Below are positions 14,274-28,771 of a stretch of DNA of 64,000 nucleotides, in pieces; the first letter of the stretch is position 1, and the number at the start of each line of letters is the position of its first letter. The DNA is taken from the NCBI GenBank assembly GCA_030159075.1, contig BROG01000030.1, positions 2,217,001-2,281,000 on the forward strand. The letters run 5' to 3'. A program made the translations under genes and the position numbers. This stretch comes from Atrina japonica (lineage: Eukaryota; Mollusca; Bivalvia; Pterioida; Pinnidae). The notes under the pieces were generated by a model, which saw only the letters and a list, made by a program, of their open reading frames with translations, did no database searches and was not told the origin of the DNA.

Positions 14274-14811
14274 TACTGTGTAATCAGTATTTTTTGCGAT
14301 TTTCCAATTTTCGCTATTTTTCGAGATAGTCTTGAAATCACAAAACTTGAATACGCAAAATATAAAAAAAAAATGGATCCAGCAAAATCTCGACCTATTT
14401 TTATTAACGTACACATCTTCGCGTTATTGACATCACAAAACTTGAATACGTAAAATATAAAAAAGAATGGACCCAACAAAAATCTCGACCCATTTTTATT
14501 AACGTACATATCTTTGCGATATTTAGAAATAGTATTGAAATCACAAAACTTGAACACGCAAAATATAAAAAAATGGATCCACCAAAATCTCGATCCATTT
14601 TTATTGACATACATATCTTAAAGGAACCACTCAATCTTAACTGACTCTTCTTTAATGAGTTCACTTTCAGTATATTGGTTTAAGGTAAAGTTTTGAGTAT
14701 AATAAGTTAACTTTGGTAATATAGAATGCCAAAACCTGTATCGCAAAATAAAAGCTTTTGACAACTAAAATCGCAAAAATTTCGTACCAAAGATTAACTG
14801 GTTATACGGTA
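14274..14811. mobile_element. MITE inserted at TA inside a family A copy
   Basis: A TA duplication flanks a body of about 534 bp (14276-14809). The left end CTGTGTAATCAGT matches the reverse complement of the right end CCGTATAACCAGT at 10 of 13 positions. The interior has three diverged copies of a unit of about 100 bp (tcacaaaacttgaatacgca ... tttttattaacgtaca). No transposase is visible. Confidence 0.82.
14309..14625. repeat. Three tandem units of about 95-110 bp within the MITE
   Basis: Units near 14330, 14433 and 14538 each hold caaaacttgaa, aaaatataaaa, atggaycca, caaaatctcga and tttttatt in order. The repeat gives a 231-codon open frame on the - strand that is not a host protein. Confidence 0.85.
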
Positions 14812-14998
14812 TCTAAATGTATTTTTATTTAGAAACTTCTGAATGAAGTCAACTACGTATGAAGGAACAAGTCGGTCAATAAATGGGTTTATAAGAACAA
14901 CTTCAGTGTATTTATGTGTAAAATCAGCGTGATGTTAGACAAAATAAGTATCATGATAATCAATGACTAGACATGTAAATTTTCCGGTACCACTTTTA

Positions 14999-15165
14999 GA
15001 CAAGGATTTATTCCTGAGGATCATTTGTTATATTTGAATTTAATTGTGAACTTGCGGCGAGTGTGACTGACAAACAGGGACTGATTCCTCATCTATGGTA
15101 CATTATCCATAATCCCACCTCTGGATCTTTAGGGATTCGTATTGATCCAATGATTACCAGATTTA
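14999..15165 (+). mobile_element. Family A 3' tail fragment, inverted relative to neighbours
   Basis: Degenerate + strand tail: acaaggatttattcctgagg, gtgaacttgcggcgagtgtga, tggtacattatccataatcc, cacctctgga. It lies between two - strand copies. Confidence 0.65.
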
Positions 15166-15197
15166 TAAATTGTCATAAAAACGATTTTATACTTCGC

Positions 15198-15755
15198 AGA
15201 TACCAAAGTATCAATCTTTAGGATGTCAAGATATAGTTACAAATCTGGTAAAATTGGTCAAACACGGACTTGAAATCAAGAGGTGGGATCAGGTGTCATG
15301 GGGAAGTAAGTATCCCCTGCCGACCGGTCACATCAGCCGTGGTCCACAGTCAAATCAAAATATAATACGTGAGGAGCGAATCCTCGTCAAAACTGGTACA
15401 AACGTCTCAGCAACCGAACAGTTAATTCAACATTTCTCTTAATGAAACATAGTAATCGCAAACAGGACTATTTTACAGACCGTAACATTTGCGGAACGTT
15501 GACATCAAACGCGTTTTTTATATCCTTGTGTCAATAATTTGTCATTTAGTAGTTTACCTTTGTATATGAAATGTTCATATGTTGAACACACCCTGGTAAT
15601 CGGATCATTTATGAAATATAAACTCAATATGCTGGTGATTGTGGGATATTACTATTTAAATGTGGAAAATTTACGATCAAAATGCCGAATTCATCGCGTT
15701 TGCCGTATAGCTTAGATGTTAATTTCCAGTCTGTGTCTATAGTAAGTAAAATGTC
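15198..15755 (-). mobile_element. Family A retroelement, 5'-truncated
   Basis: The full tail starts at 15198 (cagataccaaagtatcaatc). Beyond 15445 on the - strand come remnants of the reverse transcriptase end, with taacatttgcggaacgttga, gtcaataatttgtca and atcggatcatttatgaaata shared with the other copies. Confidence 0.82.
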
Positions 15756-17330
15756 TAAGTATAAATAATAGTTTATAGTATACAGTTTTATTTTAGCTGA
15801 ACGTCTTTTGGCGGGGTTTGCTTATCTTGCCTGACGTCATGGTCAACTTGATATGCAGGATCCCTACCTCCCCCTTTATTTTACTTTGAGACAGTAACTA
15901 ACGTGATAAAAGGGCAATAATATGATTTCCTACCTATGAAATAACGGTAACTGTAAATATGATGATTTTTTACTAATATTTACATTCAACAGTTCATCCA
16001 AACGTACAGATAACAAATTGATTTACATAAAATACTAGACATCCGTACAGTAATATTGTTCCTTTCTTTGATTAGATTTACACATATATGCACAGTGCAT
16101 TAGATTTGGATTTTTTCTACCATAGGTTGTTTAATTAACTGAAACTATCATTCATTTAAGGCGCACGGGTGTGGAAAAAATATCCCCTTTAAGACGCATT
16201 GAGTGTTAATGAAATACAATACTATACGTGTAGAAAATCCAGGCAGGAAAATGTCGAAATACAAGATTTTTTGTTGTATTTTGTTGCAAGTCGAGGTGAT
16301 TATGTACCTCTCGTAAAATATAAATCTAAATATGAGTTTCAACAACAACAAACTGTTGACATTATGCACAACAATCAATAAAGCTCACTATGAAACATAG
16401 TAGCCATTTATATTTAGCAGCAAAATTACAATTTAATGAAGTTGTCTTGTTTTCAGTATAATGTGACAATTGAGCTATATTTTTTGCTGTCATTGGTTTA
16501 AGATATCATGAGATTTCCTCGGATACGTTCCTTTAAATCTATTTATTACGAATGGGTATTAGGGCCACTTTATAAATCTTTGTATCTTTCGTTTTCCCGA
16601 TTTTATTCTTAGAATTTACAACTTAGAAGTTGGTAAAACTAACTTTATTCTTATGAATTCCAACCTAGTGTCCAACAGTTTGAAAAGTTAATTTCTTCCT
16701 GGAAATTCCAAATTTATTCTTGGACATTTCAGACAAAAACAACGCAATGTTATCCGCTTTGCACTATATATTTTAATATGCATACCAGATAATGATTGTT
16801 CGTTTTCATAGTTGGACATAACACTAGAATTCATTTGTATTTGTAAGACAACTATCGATGAATACGAACACGACGTGTCGATATTTCTTTGTGTAATTCC
16901 TCTATTGTGCTATTCTGAGTTTACGACGTTTTCTGTAACCTTTTTGTTCTTTAAACAAATTGTTTTGTAATGGAATTTGGATGTTTTTATGTTGAAATCA
17001 TAAAAAGTGTATTGGAAGAAAGAACTATTTTATTAAAACTCTCCTTATGGACTGATTAGTTTTGAAAACCAAATCTAATATTTGTCGATTCAGTGTATCA
17101 GAAAAGGTAAATAGAATGTCTGCAGTTGATGCCAAATTTACAATCTTCTCACGCAGCATATTTAACAATACGTTCTTGTAATTATCAATGGCATGTCTCT
17201 ATTAAAATGAAATTGGAGTCCATCCCCTACAAATAAATATTTTTCGAAATGTTAATTGCCTATAGCTTATCAGAATTTCAGTACAGTTTGGAATTATTTT
17301 TATATTACTCTTTAGTTGTTTAATTTCACG
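15756..17330. other. No feature recognised
   Basis: AT-rich DNA with only short chance frames. Confidence 0.45.
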
Positions 17331-17515
17331 GAGAGAAAATTTTGTGTTTTTCTAAAATGAACTTATTCAATGGTATTTAATTTCGCGCAAGAGTAGTTAC
17401 AAGATGTCTTTCCGATTTTTCATGAATGTAACGTATTGTACTCACGGGTATTTAATTTGCCGCGAATATAGCGAAATTAAATCACCCGCGAATAAAAGCA
17501 ACTATACAGTACCTG
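17331..17515. mobile_element. Possible MITE remnant
   Basis: The stretch ggtatttaatttcgcgcaag ... cgcgaatatagcgaaattaa ... gcgaataaaagcaactatac resembles the terminal part of animal MITEs rich in TTCGCG and ending TATACAGTA. I could not find a convincing opposite end. Confidence 0.35.
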
Positions 17516-18908
<1,393 letters not shown>

Positions 18909-19303
18909 AAATCTCAGATACCAAAGTATAAATCAATAGGATGTCCAGGACATAGATACAAATCCGGTAAAAATGGACAAACACGGACCTCTGGAAACCA
19001 AGAGGTGGGATCAGGTGCCATGGAGGAGTAAGCATCCCCTGTCGACCGGTCACACCCGCCGTGAGTCCACAGTCAAGTCCAATGAAACACGTGAGGAGTG
19101 TATCCTCGTCACAATTGGTACAGACGTCTCAACAACCGCCAACGAAAAGGCAACTCAACATTTCACTTAGTGAAATAGAATAGTCGCAAACAAGACTATT
19201 ATACCGACCATACAATTTGCGGAACGTTGACATTAAACGCGGTTTTCGATATCCCTGTGTCAATAATTTGTCAGTGAGTAGTTTACCTCTGTATCATATG
19301 AAT
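18909..19303 (-). mobile_element. Family A 3' tail and short coding end
   Basis: One of the best-preserved tails: gataccaaagtataaatcaa, atccggtaaaaatggacaaa, gtcgaccggtcaca, then tttcacttagtgaaa and the last coding bases (gcggaacgttgacattaaac). Truncated near 19303. Confidence 0.88.
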
Positions 19304-20254
19304 GACCCAGCAAGTGTATATTAAAATTTATTTTTTCATCAAAATACCCAAGTGTAAGGATCCAGATGAACATCATAGGAAAAGACTTGTTTTGTTTACA
19401 ACATGGGCACAGACATATTGGACACCCAAAGCTGTGCGAAGGGGCAAATGAACCCGGCGATGGCATTGATCATTAGATGAAAAAAAGTTTTTCTATTAAT
19501 AAATGAAATTAATGTTATAACAAGGTACACGGGTATATGTAGTACTTTGCAAATTATAGGGTTGTCGGTTGACAATTTTAAGGAAGGAGTCAGATGAGAA
19601 TAGATATTTTCTTTAGGTGTGGAATACTACAAGTTGTTAACAATTGAACATTTGAAGAAGAAATTAAACAAAAACCTGTACATTTGATTGCATATAAAAT
19701 ATCGATCTTTCAGCACTCTCAGGGTGCTAATTTGATCCAGATTTAAGATACACTGAAGTGACATTGACCTGAAATGTTATGAATTAGCATTTTGGTCTGT
19801 CGGAAAATATTTGGTGGTGGCTGTCCGTACACTGTTACATTATAACAGTGAGTAAACTGGAACCAAAACAATTAAATTAGGTTCCAGGTTCTGGATAGTT
19901 GTGGACAAATAAGAGTAGCGGTTCTCTCACATAATACCGATTCATCCGCATATATTTTTTTTTTGTCGGGGAAATAGTTTCCGATGACATTGTCTGATGA
20001 AATAGGAACTATTCAGCCTTCTTTGAGTTGGATCTTGGTTCTTTAGACAACTGTTAATGAAGTTTTTTCTTGTAAAATCCGTATGCATTTACGCGCTGTA
20101 TTTTACAACCCAATGCTATAAATTAGGTCAACTTTAGTGACTGATTCCACTGAATAGCATATGTCTATGAATTTTCAATTCAATTGCATCAAAAGTAAAC
20201 ACTTTGCAAAATTTACAGTCGGTGTAATGACTTTGATTGCAATTACAATGTTTA
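19304..20254. other. No feature recognised
   Basis: AT-rich DNA; no exon or element recognised. Confidence 0.45.
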
Positions 20255-20345
20255 ACAACCTGAAATGTTACCTGTTCGATAGTGGTCGTTAAATCGTCTA
20301 TACCAATAAGGACAAAGATTTATTCCTCACTTGTTTTATTTTATT
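20255..20345 (+). mobile_element. Family A tail fragment
   Basis: aaatgttacctgttcgatag, gtcgttaaatcgtctatacc and gatttattcctcac match the start of the family A tail, then stop abruptly. Confidence 0.6.
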
Positions 20346-20374
20346 GGATCATTTAAAGTCTCCAAATTTAAAAC

Positions 20375-20650
20375 ATACAACAAGCATCAAGTCTTTTGAT
20401 TTTTCGACTCTTTACACAACAATTCTTAAATTAATTAAATGTCTATAAATAATACAGAATTTCAGAATTACCTCGGTCAGATGTATCCTGTTGAGCTTGA
20501 GATCATTGATTCGACAGAGAGCAACATATCTGCTTCTTATCCAGATTTACTCCTGTCGATCGGTCAACTTCAATCCTCCCTTTATGACAAACGCGACGAT
20601 TTCAATTTCTATATCACGAACTCCCCGGGTTGTTTACTGCCTCCTTGATC
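20375..20650 (+). mobile_element. Family B reverse transcriptase fragment with internal deletion
   Basis: SFDFSTLYTTI (20390-20425) is the conserved RT block. The frame then jumps to YPVELEIIDSTESNISASY and LYDKRDDFNFYITN (20475-20625). About 600 bp of RT between the two blocks is missing compared with the copy at 31640. Confidence 0.75.
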
Positions 20651-21086
20651 TCCTGACGGTTAATGCTTAAGTACATGTGATTTTATAGCTAAAACCATGG
20701 CTCTTTTCACAAATTAATTTTCCTTTCTTTGATATAATTCATGAACTGCAACCTCAGATCATTATGATTTTGAAGACTGTTTTACGTATTTGTGGTTTCT
20801 TCATATTGTTTTCAATGTATTAACATGTTTTTCAAATTATCAGTTTTGTATCAAAATTTCATTTTTTTAATTAGTTCTTGATAGCAACGCCATTCTTGTT
20901 TAAAAACACTAAATAACTCGATAATAATGACTGTTGAAAATAAAGCGAAAATTTGCTATACGCTAAAGCCTAAAAAATTATATTATTTTATCTTATTTTG
21001 TTCCTGTCATTTAACGTCTATGAATGTTTAAACTTCTGAAACGTTCATGTGATCGTTGATCTTAAATGCGAGTTATTTTACAGTTG
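20651..21086. other. No feature recognised
   Basis: AT-rich DNA; nothing recognised. Confidence 0.45.
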
Positions 21087-21177
21087 TAAACCCTTTCAAC
21101 CCTATTGACCATAACAGACTGACCTTAGCAATAGAAAACATCATACCACCTCGATACTTAGGGGGTGAAAGGGTTAA
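21087..21177. mobile_element. Short inverted-repeat element, AACCCTTTCAACCC family
   Basis: The left end AACCCTTTCAACCC mirrors the right end (gggggtgaaagggtt read backwards) over about 14 bp. The interior contains tcataccacctcgatactta. A related element is at 28056-28129. Confidence 0.6.
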
Positions 21178-21191
21178 ATAAACGGTCTAAT

Positions 21192-21192
<1 letters not shown>

Positions 21193-21273
<81 letters not shown>
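21193..21273. repeat. (AC)n array
   Basis: About 40 uninterrupted CA units, only 16 bp from the inverted-repeat element. Confidence 0.95.
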
Positions 21274-21277
<4 letters not shown>

Positions 21278-21928
21278 TGAATCTGTAGTACAACTTCATT
21301 TTTAATAATATCCTCTATGACAAGTTATATTACAGTCCAACGGTAAAATTCCTGGATTAGGATATACATGAGGCATTTGAAAGAATGCTTACGTATAAGA
21401 ATGCTTCGGAAAACCAGTGACATTTATAGATTTACCCTATTCTTCTATACAATTGTGATACCCACATTTGGAGAATTCTCACGTAAAGAAAACATCCATC
21501 AAGAATGAACATCTACTAAAAGACGCATGCTTGCTAAGACATAATTATAAACCGATACATACTTAATGGGGCTATGTTGTATTTCGGAACATTCACTGTA
21601 TGTTTATTTCGCCATTTCCTAGATACTCGGGTTTCAAAACAAATATCTAATATTGATGCTAATCTTATATCATGATTACATGTGTATATCATTTTAACAT
21701 TTAACAAAAGATTTTCAGTAGTCTCATTATGATCTGTATTTAATTGATTTTGCTCTAGTTTTCAAAGTAGGAAATAAATAACTCTTTAAGAATTTTAAAT
21801 AACACCGTAATGTATAATCAATTTCAAATATTATCGGTGGTTTTCAATTCATATTTATTGATGCAAAGCAAACATGTTGGGTATTCAAATGGTGTTGAAA
21901 TAACATTTACCTTTTTAATATAAAAAAT
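21274..21928. other. No feature recognised
   Basis: AT-rich DNA; nothing recognised. Confidence 0.45.
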
Positions 21929-22975
21929 CTCAAATATCAAAGTATAAATTTTTAGGATGTCCAGGATATAAGTACAAATCTGGTATAAAAATGACAAACA
22001 CGGACCTCTGGAAATGAACAGATGGGATCAGGTGCCACGGATGAATTATCATCCCCCGTCGTTCACACCCACCCTGAGTCCACAATCAAATTCAAATGAA
22101 ATATGTGATGAACGAATCTTAGTCACCATTTGTACATATGCCTCAACAACCGCCATCGAACAGGTAACTCAGCATTTAACTTAGTGAAATAGAGTAATCG
22201 CAAACAAGGGTATTATACCGACCGTAAAATCAATATCCCTGTGTAAAGAATTTGTCAGTTAGTACTTTACATATATGAAATGTTCATTTGTTATACACGA
22301 TCTGGCATGTAGGATCATTTGTGAAACAAAACTTCATATGCGGGTGATTGTGGGATATTACTACTTAGATGTGGAAATTTAAGATGGAAAAGTCAAAATC
22401 TTTGCGTTTGTCGTCTGTGTCTATAGTAAGTAAAATGTTTAAGTATGAAGCGTGTGTGCTTGATTCTGTTGTATCTTTAATTTCTAGTTCGCTGTAATAT
22501 ATCGCATTGTCATATGTATGAAAATTGTCATTTGAAATTGACAAAACGTCGCCGATATATCTAAATGTAAAATTAAAGGACACCACTAGCTTTTTCTTCT
22601 TTGATTCGACAGTTCCTGAATGAAGTCTGCTTCGTATGAATAAAGGAACAGGTCAGCTAATAAAGGAGCACAATTGCTTTAAAAAAAATGCCGAAGGTTT
22701 GTTGAAAGACCACGTCTCCAAACATTACAAATATATTGTCTGTTAGAAATTTCAGCATGTTTTTCAAATCGACTTCAGTTTTTTTATTTGTAGAATAAAA
22801 TTGGTGTTGGATGAAATAAGTATCATGATAACCAATCACTAGATATTTATTTTTTCTGTGGAATTGTTGTGTAAAGAGTAGAGAAGTCGTATGTTTTAAG
22901 ACTGTGAATCTGAGAAAAAAATATGTGCCTTCTGATGTAAGCAACAGAATTACTGTACAATATTGCTAAAGTTTC
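21929..22975 (-). mobile_element. Family A retroelement, partial reverse transcriptase
   Basis: The tail (21929-22180) is followed on the - strand by FNFTFRYIGDVLSISNDNFHTY, with GD where YIDD is expected, then ELEIKDTTESSTHASYL. Farther up come KYLVIGYHDTYFIQHQFYSTN and LKNMLKFLTDNIFVMFGDVVFQQTFGI. Several frameshifts and deletions; clearly inactive. Confidence 0.88.
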
Positions 22976-24892
22976 TCCTTAACGGCTGTCAGTATCTTGG
23001 TAAGGAATTAAGATAAAGGTTTGGTAGAACATTTGCTGGAAACCCTTAAGACAGTTTGACGTACCTTGTCCTATAATGCTACCATTTGCCATCATAACCA
23101 TTTAGACATAAATAACGGACATATTTGTTTTGCAAACATATGTCATGACGTAGATTGAAACTCTTCAGTTACTGAAGGTACATATGGTAGTCGCATCTCA
23201 AATGAGACTGAATTAATCGCCAGCGTATACCAGAATTTTTAATTATTATCAACATTTTGAAGGACATTATTTAATATGTAACATTTCTATTATTATTATT
23301 TTGTTCTATACATGTATATAAATATGTTTTTGTTTTTATAGTATTTACCTTTTATCGGCATACACACAATACCAACATTAAGGAACGTAATTGTCTGTTT
23401 ATGCATAAAAATACCTGGTTTATGCAGAATGATGTTTCAATAACGTAGTTTTTCGTCATGCTATTCTAACAGCAGGTGTAATCAATCGATGCACTTTTAA
23501 AGATAAGTTCTAATTTCCCCGTTCTCCAACTATACATAAACAATTTTTACAATTCAAATATATATGTTATATATATGTCTATTTTACGCAGAGTAAATCG
23601 TGATGGATGCGATCTTTCAATTTTTCCATCGGGTAAATTTCTGATAAAACTGTTCATTTCGAACCATAGCCATTACGTACTGTATACACAGAGACAGGGG
23701 CGCAACGGATACAAATGTACCTCTGTAAGTATAGATTTCTGCTTTCGCAGATGTTGAGTATATTGTACTTATTTTATGATATAGATCGATGTACATGAAA
23801 GATATGCAAGTGTTTTATAATTCTTTAAACAGACTATATATATTATTCTTGACTATATATAAATGTCTCTAACCAAAATTAGCTATACTAACACAAAGAA
23901 TGAACAACATAAACTACAAATCACAGAAATCTGCCTCAACAAGATTCTGCATTAGAAATTATGAAGATTTTATAGGAATGCAAAGTTGACAAAAACGTCA
24001 TTTTATATCTCTAGACTACATTAATTACAAGAGATATGTTTGCATGCATTTGAATACGTTCGTGTTTACACTGTCAATTGTGTCAATCGGTTTATTTGAT
24101 TTTTTCCTACTCAATGTCGACTCCAAATTGATACCATGAAACACCTTGTCAACTTCTAATAACATCTTGCCATCAGACGACGAAGACGTGGATCAACATA
24201 TGTTATATTCATTTTAACTGTTTAAAAGACATTGATTGCATGGTTAAATAAAACTGAAATACGAATATGCAATTTAAAAGCTTTAGTGTTTTCGCTTCAA
24301 CAAGGGAAATGTCAATTTCATGAATGTGTATAAAAGTAGACTGTAGAATGAGTTTATAATTTATTTTGTTAATTCTGCAACTTGTTGGATATCACTGTGC
24401 CGTTTTGATCTACAAATCTTGGAGGTATTCATAACTTCATAGATATATAAATGTGGACTGCAGTTTCTTTAACAAGCAATGAGTTGTTTAAATACTGTTA
24501 TTAGCCGTATTTATTTCAACGTGTCAGGTCAGAGAAACGTTTACATTCGAATCATTTAAACACATTTAAACATTGATAAGAGTTGAGGTATTTATAAGTG
24601 CAAATCTTTTTGACTACGAATTGTCGACTTTTGCATATGAAAAAATTTACTTGAACCCATCATTACACAAATGAAAAAACTGATATAGTTAAACCATTCA
24701 TGATGAAAATAGCTAGTTCCATTGTATTTTATTACACAGTACACCTATTATAATATAATAATGCTTTAGTCTAATTTAGTTCATTCATAACATCTTAAGG
24801 TGTTTTGTAATGTTGAAACAGGCGGGTTTCTGATTAGACTCATTTCAAACTGCTCGGTTGGTTTAGAATCCGTGTGTTGATGATTGCTGGCA
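22976..24892. other. No feature recognised
   Basis: AT-rich DNA with chance frames only. Confidence 0.45.
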
Positions 24893-25150
24893 GGGGACCC
24901 CGAGGCCGAGCGGTTACAGCATGACACTTTGAACTATGAAGTCTCTCGCTTCTGGTCATCGCAGGTTCGAGCCCCGCTGGAACATAAGTTGATTTTATTG
25001 AGAACATTTGCAACTTTATTTGCGAAATTATGGTGGTCTCTTCCGGGTACATTGTTCTCGGGTTTCCCCATCCACAATAAAAACTGGCTGCCACCATATA
25101 TCTAAAAAATGGTTGTGTGTGGCGTGAACACTATTCAAAATCAAATCAAA
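24893..25150 (+). mobile_element. tRNA-derived SINE
   Basis: A box aggccgagcggttaca and B box ggttcgagccc lie at tRNA spacing. The body contains tccgggtacattgttctcgg and ends aactggctgccaccatata, then an aaatcaaatcaaa tail. It is the same family as the copy at 3877. Confidence 0.85.
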
Positions 25151-25454
25151 CCAAGCTGGTGTTCTGCGTTCGATCCCTTATAGGCCTACGGTAGGTGCCG
25201 GTGTGCTGATCATATAGGGCTAATCACAGCAGTTTGAAGAGTAGAAACAGCTGAGCTTTCGTTGTATAGAAATAGCTAAGTGTTTCATGTTCGGATAGGT
25301 AATTTTTGTACAGTCTCGCTTACAAGTTCACGTAACATTTAAGACATCGATATGATTATCATGTCCGGTAATAATATGCATCCAGTAATTAGGAACACAC
25401 AACACTATGTGAAATACACAAATCCCAAGGTATTATAAAAACTACTAGTATATT

Positions 25455-25600
25455 ATACTGGACGATATGTAGACGATCCAGAAGTTGGGTCAGGTGTCAC
25501 GGAGGACTGAGCATGTACTGTTGACCAGTGACATCTACTGCGAGTCCACAGTCATATTCAATTGACAAAGATAAGGAATACATGCTCTTCACAATCGGTA
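25455..25600 (-). mobile_element. Family A tail fragment
   Basis: gttgggtcaggtgtcacgga, ttgaccagtgacatctactg and gagtccacagtcatattcaa align with the tail. Diverged and truncated at both ends. Confidence 0.65.
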
Positions 25601-25624
25601 TATCTGAAACATTTCTATATTTGA

Positions 25625-25748
<124 letters not shown>

Positions 25749-28055
25749 CGCTACACTTTTGTGACTAACAAAGCACACTGCGAGGTACATTATCATTTGA
25801 CGGATATTAATTCAAACGAACGAAAATTTGGATTAAGTAATGCTACTTATTACTTATCTATAATGTTGCATGCTGCTTTTAACGCACGTGCCCTTGAGTA
25901 GACAAGGTACGTGACAGACATATTCATTAATTATAGAAATATAAAATTGTTTAACAGGGACTTATTAGGTCAGTTACATTATGTTAAGTTTTGTATATGA
26001 GCCTGATGCTATATTAGTTAAGTATTTGGGCAGCACCGAACCCGAAAGCAGTTTTAGAAAGCCGAATGAGGTTAGTTCTACAAAAAAATCTTGAATTTGC
26101 ATTTGTGATCATATTTATAAGTAATCTTAATATGATAAAATGTCGTTGTCAGCTTGCTGTACATTTAAATTGTTGTATAACTTTTGTATTGTTACACTAA
26201 GATTGCAATTTAACACACTGGCTGAGTATAGAAAGAACTAACCAACATTACACTAATATGATCTCACTCTTTTAGTGATTATCATACTATAATGCAATAA
26301 ACTGTTGAACACAGAAATACATGTACCAAAAATGTCAAAGTGAAATGCTAACCATGCACTCATATTCCATTAGTATGTTATTTGACATTACACCTTTATT
26401 TCATTGTTGTGTCTTATTTTAAAGGAACCCTATACCTGATGTAATAAACCAAAACAGAATGATCAAATATCGTACTAATCAAATGAATAAAACATGGAAC
26501 TGAGTCCTCGAAATAAAAAAATGTGTCGTATATTAGACGAGCAACTATTGCCAAATATCAACTCTCGTTGGTGGTATGTTTTGACGACCAATTCGTACTA
26601 TTTCAGCATGCACAGTCATTTACAGAAAAAATACGTTTAGTCTACGTGTAAGATACCAGTCAGTACTAGCGGGTATTGGTACTAGGCGAGATTTGGTTAC
26701 CATTCAGTATAGACAGTACACAGTAACCGTGACAGCTTTTCAATTTAGTACTACACATTTATCATTTATAATTGATATTGCAATAAAATTACAATAGAAT
26801 GCTTATATTATAATGAAAATGTTTGTCTTTAAAAGTCAATACAAATGTAATTGTTCTAGGTTTGACTTAAGTTTGGAATTTCTACGCAGTAAACCTATTT
26901 CTACGTAACTTGCGTTAAATGGAAAAATGTAGGTTTAACATATCAAATTTAGCATTCTCAAATAATATCATTCTGGGTGTCACGTGTAAATATTTTTTTC
27001 ATTATTTTTTTACCAGCAGAGAGTATCTTAATTGTTTATTAAATTGATATTCATAAAATGGTCCAATCAAATGACCAATCTGGATTACATGATCTCATTA
27101 ATTACTACCAGCGTCCCTGCAGCTTTGTTTCCGTTGTATGTGATTCCTAACTTTTATTTCTCGTTTTGTTCTGGAGAAAATCACATTAGTGTTACCATGT
27201 AAACACAAAGGCCATTTTATTTCAAACAGAGTAAGTGATAATTTAGTTTGTACGGTGTAATCTACTGGAATCAAATTTTTAACGAATTGTCATAGATGAA
27301 GGCCGGAAAAACGACAGTGAATTAAAATGGCGCGATTAAGTTCAGTACTTGTTTGCTTGACGGGACCTTTGTATATCAGGCGTTTATAGGTTTTCATGGG
27401 GGAAATATCTATAGCAATTTAAGATTAATGTCAATGGATTTATTGCTATAGGAAATACACGAAGTTGTATACCCGTTAATCGTTTAGCCCAGTCATCAAA
27501 ATTGTAGTAGAAACCGCGCCGAGGAAATGCGTCCTTCCGATGGGGGAAATGACCTGAAAAAGAAGACTTCTGCCAAATGTATTGAGAGACGTGATGAATT
27601 TTACACGTTAGCACCAATCCCGCCTCAGTCTACTCCTCATCGTGATTGTCATGACCTATTATGATGCCATCATTTTCCTATGCTGAGACTATTGTTTTTC
27701 TCTCTAAAAAAATAAAAACTTTATTTGTTTTGTTTATAAGTAGACAGAGGTCCACAAACTAATGTATCGTCATTTATCATTAAATGAGTGTTCATTTATA
27801 TCTTTGTTAATTTCTCATTGCATTGAGAGGAAAAATAGAGCGGAGAAATAGCACTGTATGAGACCAAGGAATATATGGTGGGAACACGTGTATAACAAGG
27901 TTTAACTCATTTATATAATTTTCCAATTTGAGTTAATTGGAAACACGCTTTGTTTAATAATTATTAATGTTATTTTAGTGTAGGTAAACCTTACCTAAAC
28001 TCATTTATGTTATTTGGATTCGTAATACTCCTTTCCAAAATCTTTAGTGAACAAT
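25749..28055. other. No feature recognised
   Basis: AT-rich DNA; the 77-codon open frame on the - strand at 27384 has no family pattern. Confidence 0.45.
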
Positions 28056-28129
28056 TAACCCTTTTAACCCTGCTGGTCTATACAAGAGATTATATCATAC
28101 CATTTAGAGTTTTAGAGATAAAAGGGTTG
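28056..28129. mobile_element. Short inverted-repeat element, second copy
   Basis: Left end TTAACCCTTTTAACCCT and right end gataaaagggtt form terminal inverted repeats. The interior tatcataccatttagagttt resembles the element at 21087. Confidence 0.55.
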
Positions 28130-28251
28130 ACATGACTTAACAATTGAAAACAAATATCTAATTTATTCACGCACTTTTAACCACAATCATGGTGAATAGA
28201 GCATATATACAGTTTTAAGTAACTCGATCCCTAGTTTTTACATAATCAACA

Positions 28252-28568
28252 TACCGTGTTCGACCCATTAAGCGCCCATGTCTCAGTAAGCGCCCCTCCC
28301 CTTTTTACATACAATCAAGAATCTTTTCTAGCTGTTTGACAAGGAGATGTGGACCTGAAAAACCGTAAGTAACAGTTTATCTGTGCCCCAATTCCCAGCA
28401 ACAGAATTATGTTGAAAGGTGTCCTCTGTAATAGCTACAATAATTTTACAACTATGCCTTATAGAACATTAACTGTTTCACGTCAATTTGACTATAAATT
28501 GGTTCCATTAAGCGAACAACCCTTTTCCTTACGTTTGCAGCGGGGCGCTTAATTGGTCGAAAACAGTA
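28252..28568. mobile_element. MITE with TA ends (about 317 bp)
   Basis: The left end TACCGTGTTCGACCCATTAA matches the reverse complement of the right end (TACTGTTTTCGACCAATTAA) at 17 of 20 positions. Both ends then read GCGCCC. The interior is AT-rich and non-coding. Confidence 0.82.
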
Positions 28569-28658
28569 TGCATTAATAAATGAATAATAAGAGTCCACCC
28601 CATTAATCGGATAACTTTGAGTCAGTCAATAAGTTGTCTTAATAGCGATGGTTTTCTG

Positions 28659-28771
28659 CATACATACATACATACATACATACATACATACATACATACA
28701 TACATACATACATACATACATACATACATACATACATACATACATACATACATACATACATACATACATAC
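28659..28771. repeat. (ACAT)n array
   Basis: About 28 uninterrupted four-base units. Confidence 0.95.

Larger units (their letters stand above)
13614..15000 (-). mobile_element. Family A retroelement with a nested MITE
   Basis: The 3' tail (13614-13860) is followed on the - strand by decayed reverse transcriptase: LSINNDNFHTYFNAI, ELEIKDITESSSHASF, TIYGVYISQMFRYAEG. The coding is broken at 14275 by a TA-flanked insertion and resumes at 14812 (tctaaatg), running to about 15000. Without the insertion the join equals the intact copy at 22557-22565. Confidence 0.85.

Noticed and set aside
13919..14614. 231-codon open frame as a host gene
   Set aside because: It joins a triplicated MITE segment to the decayed end of a family A reverse transcriptase.
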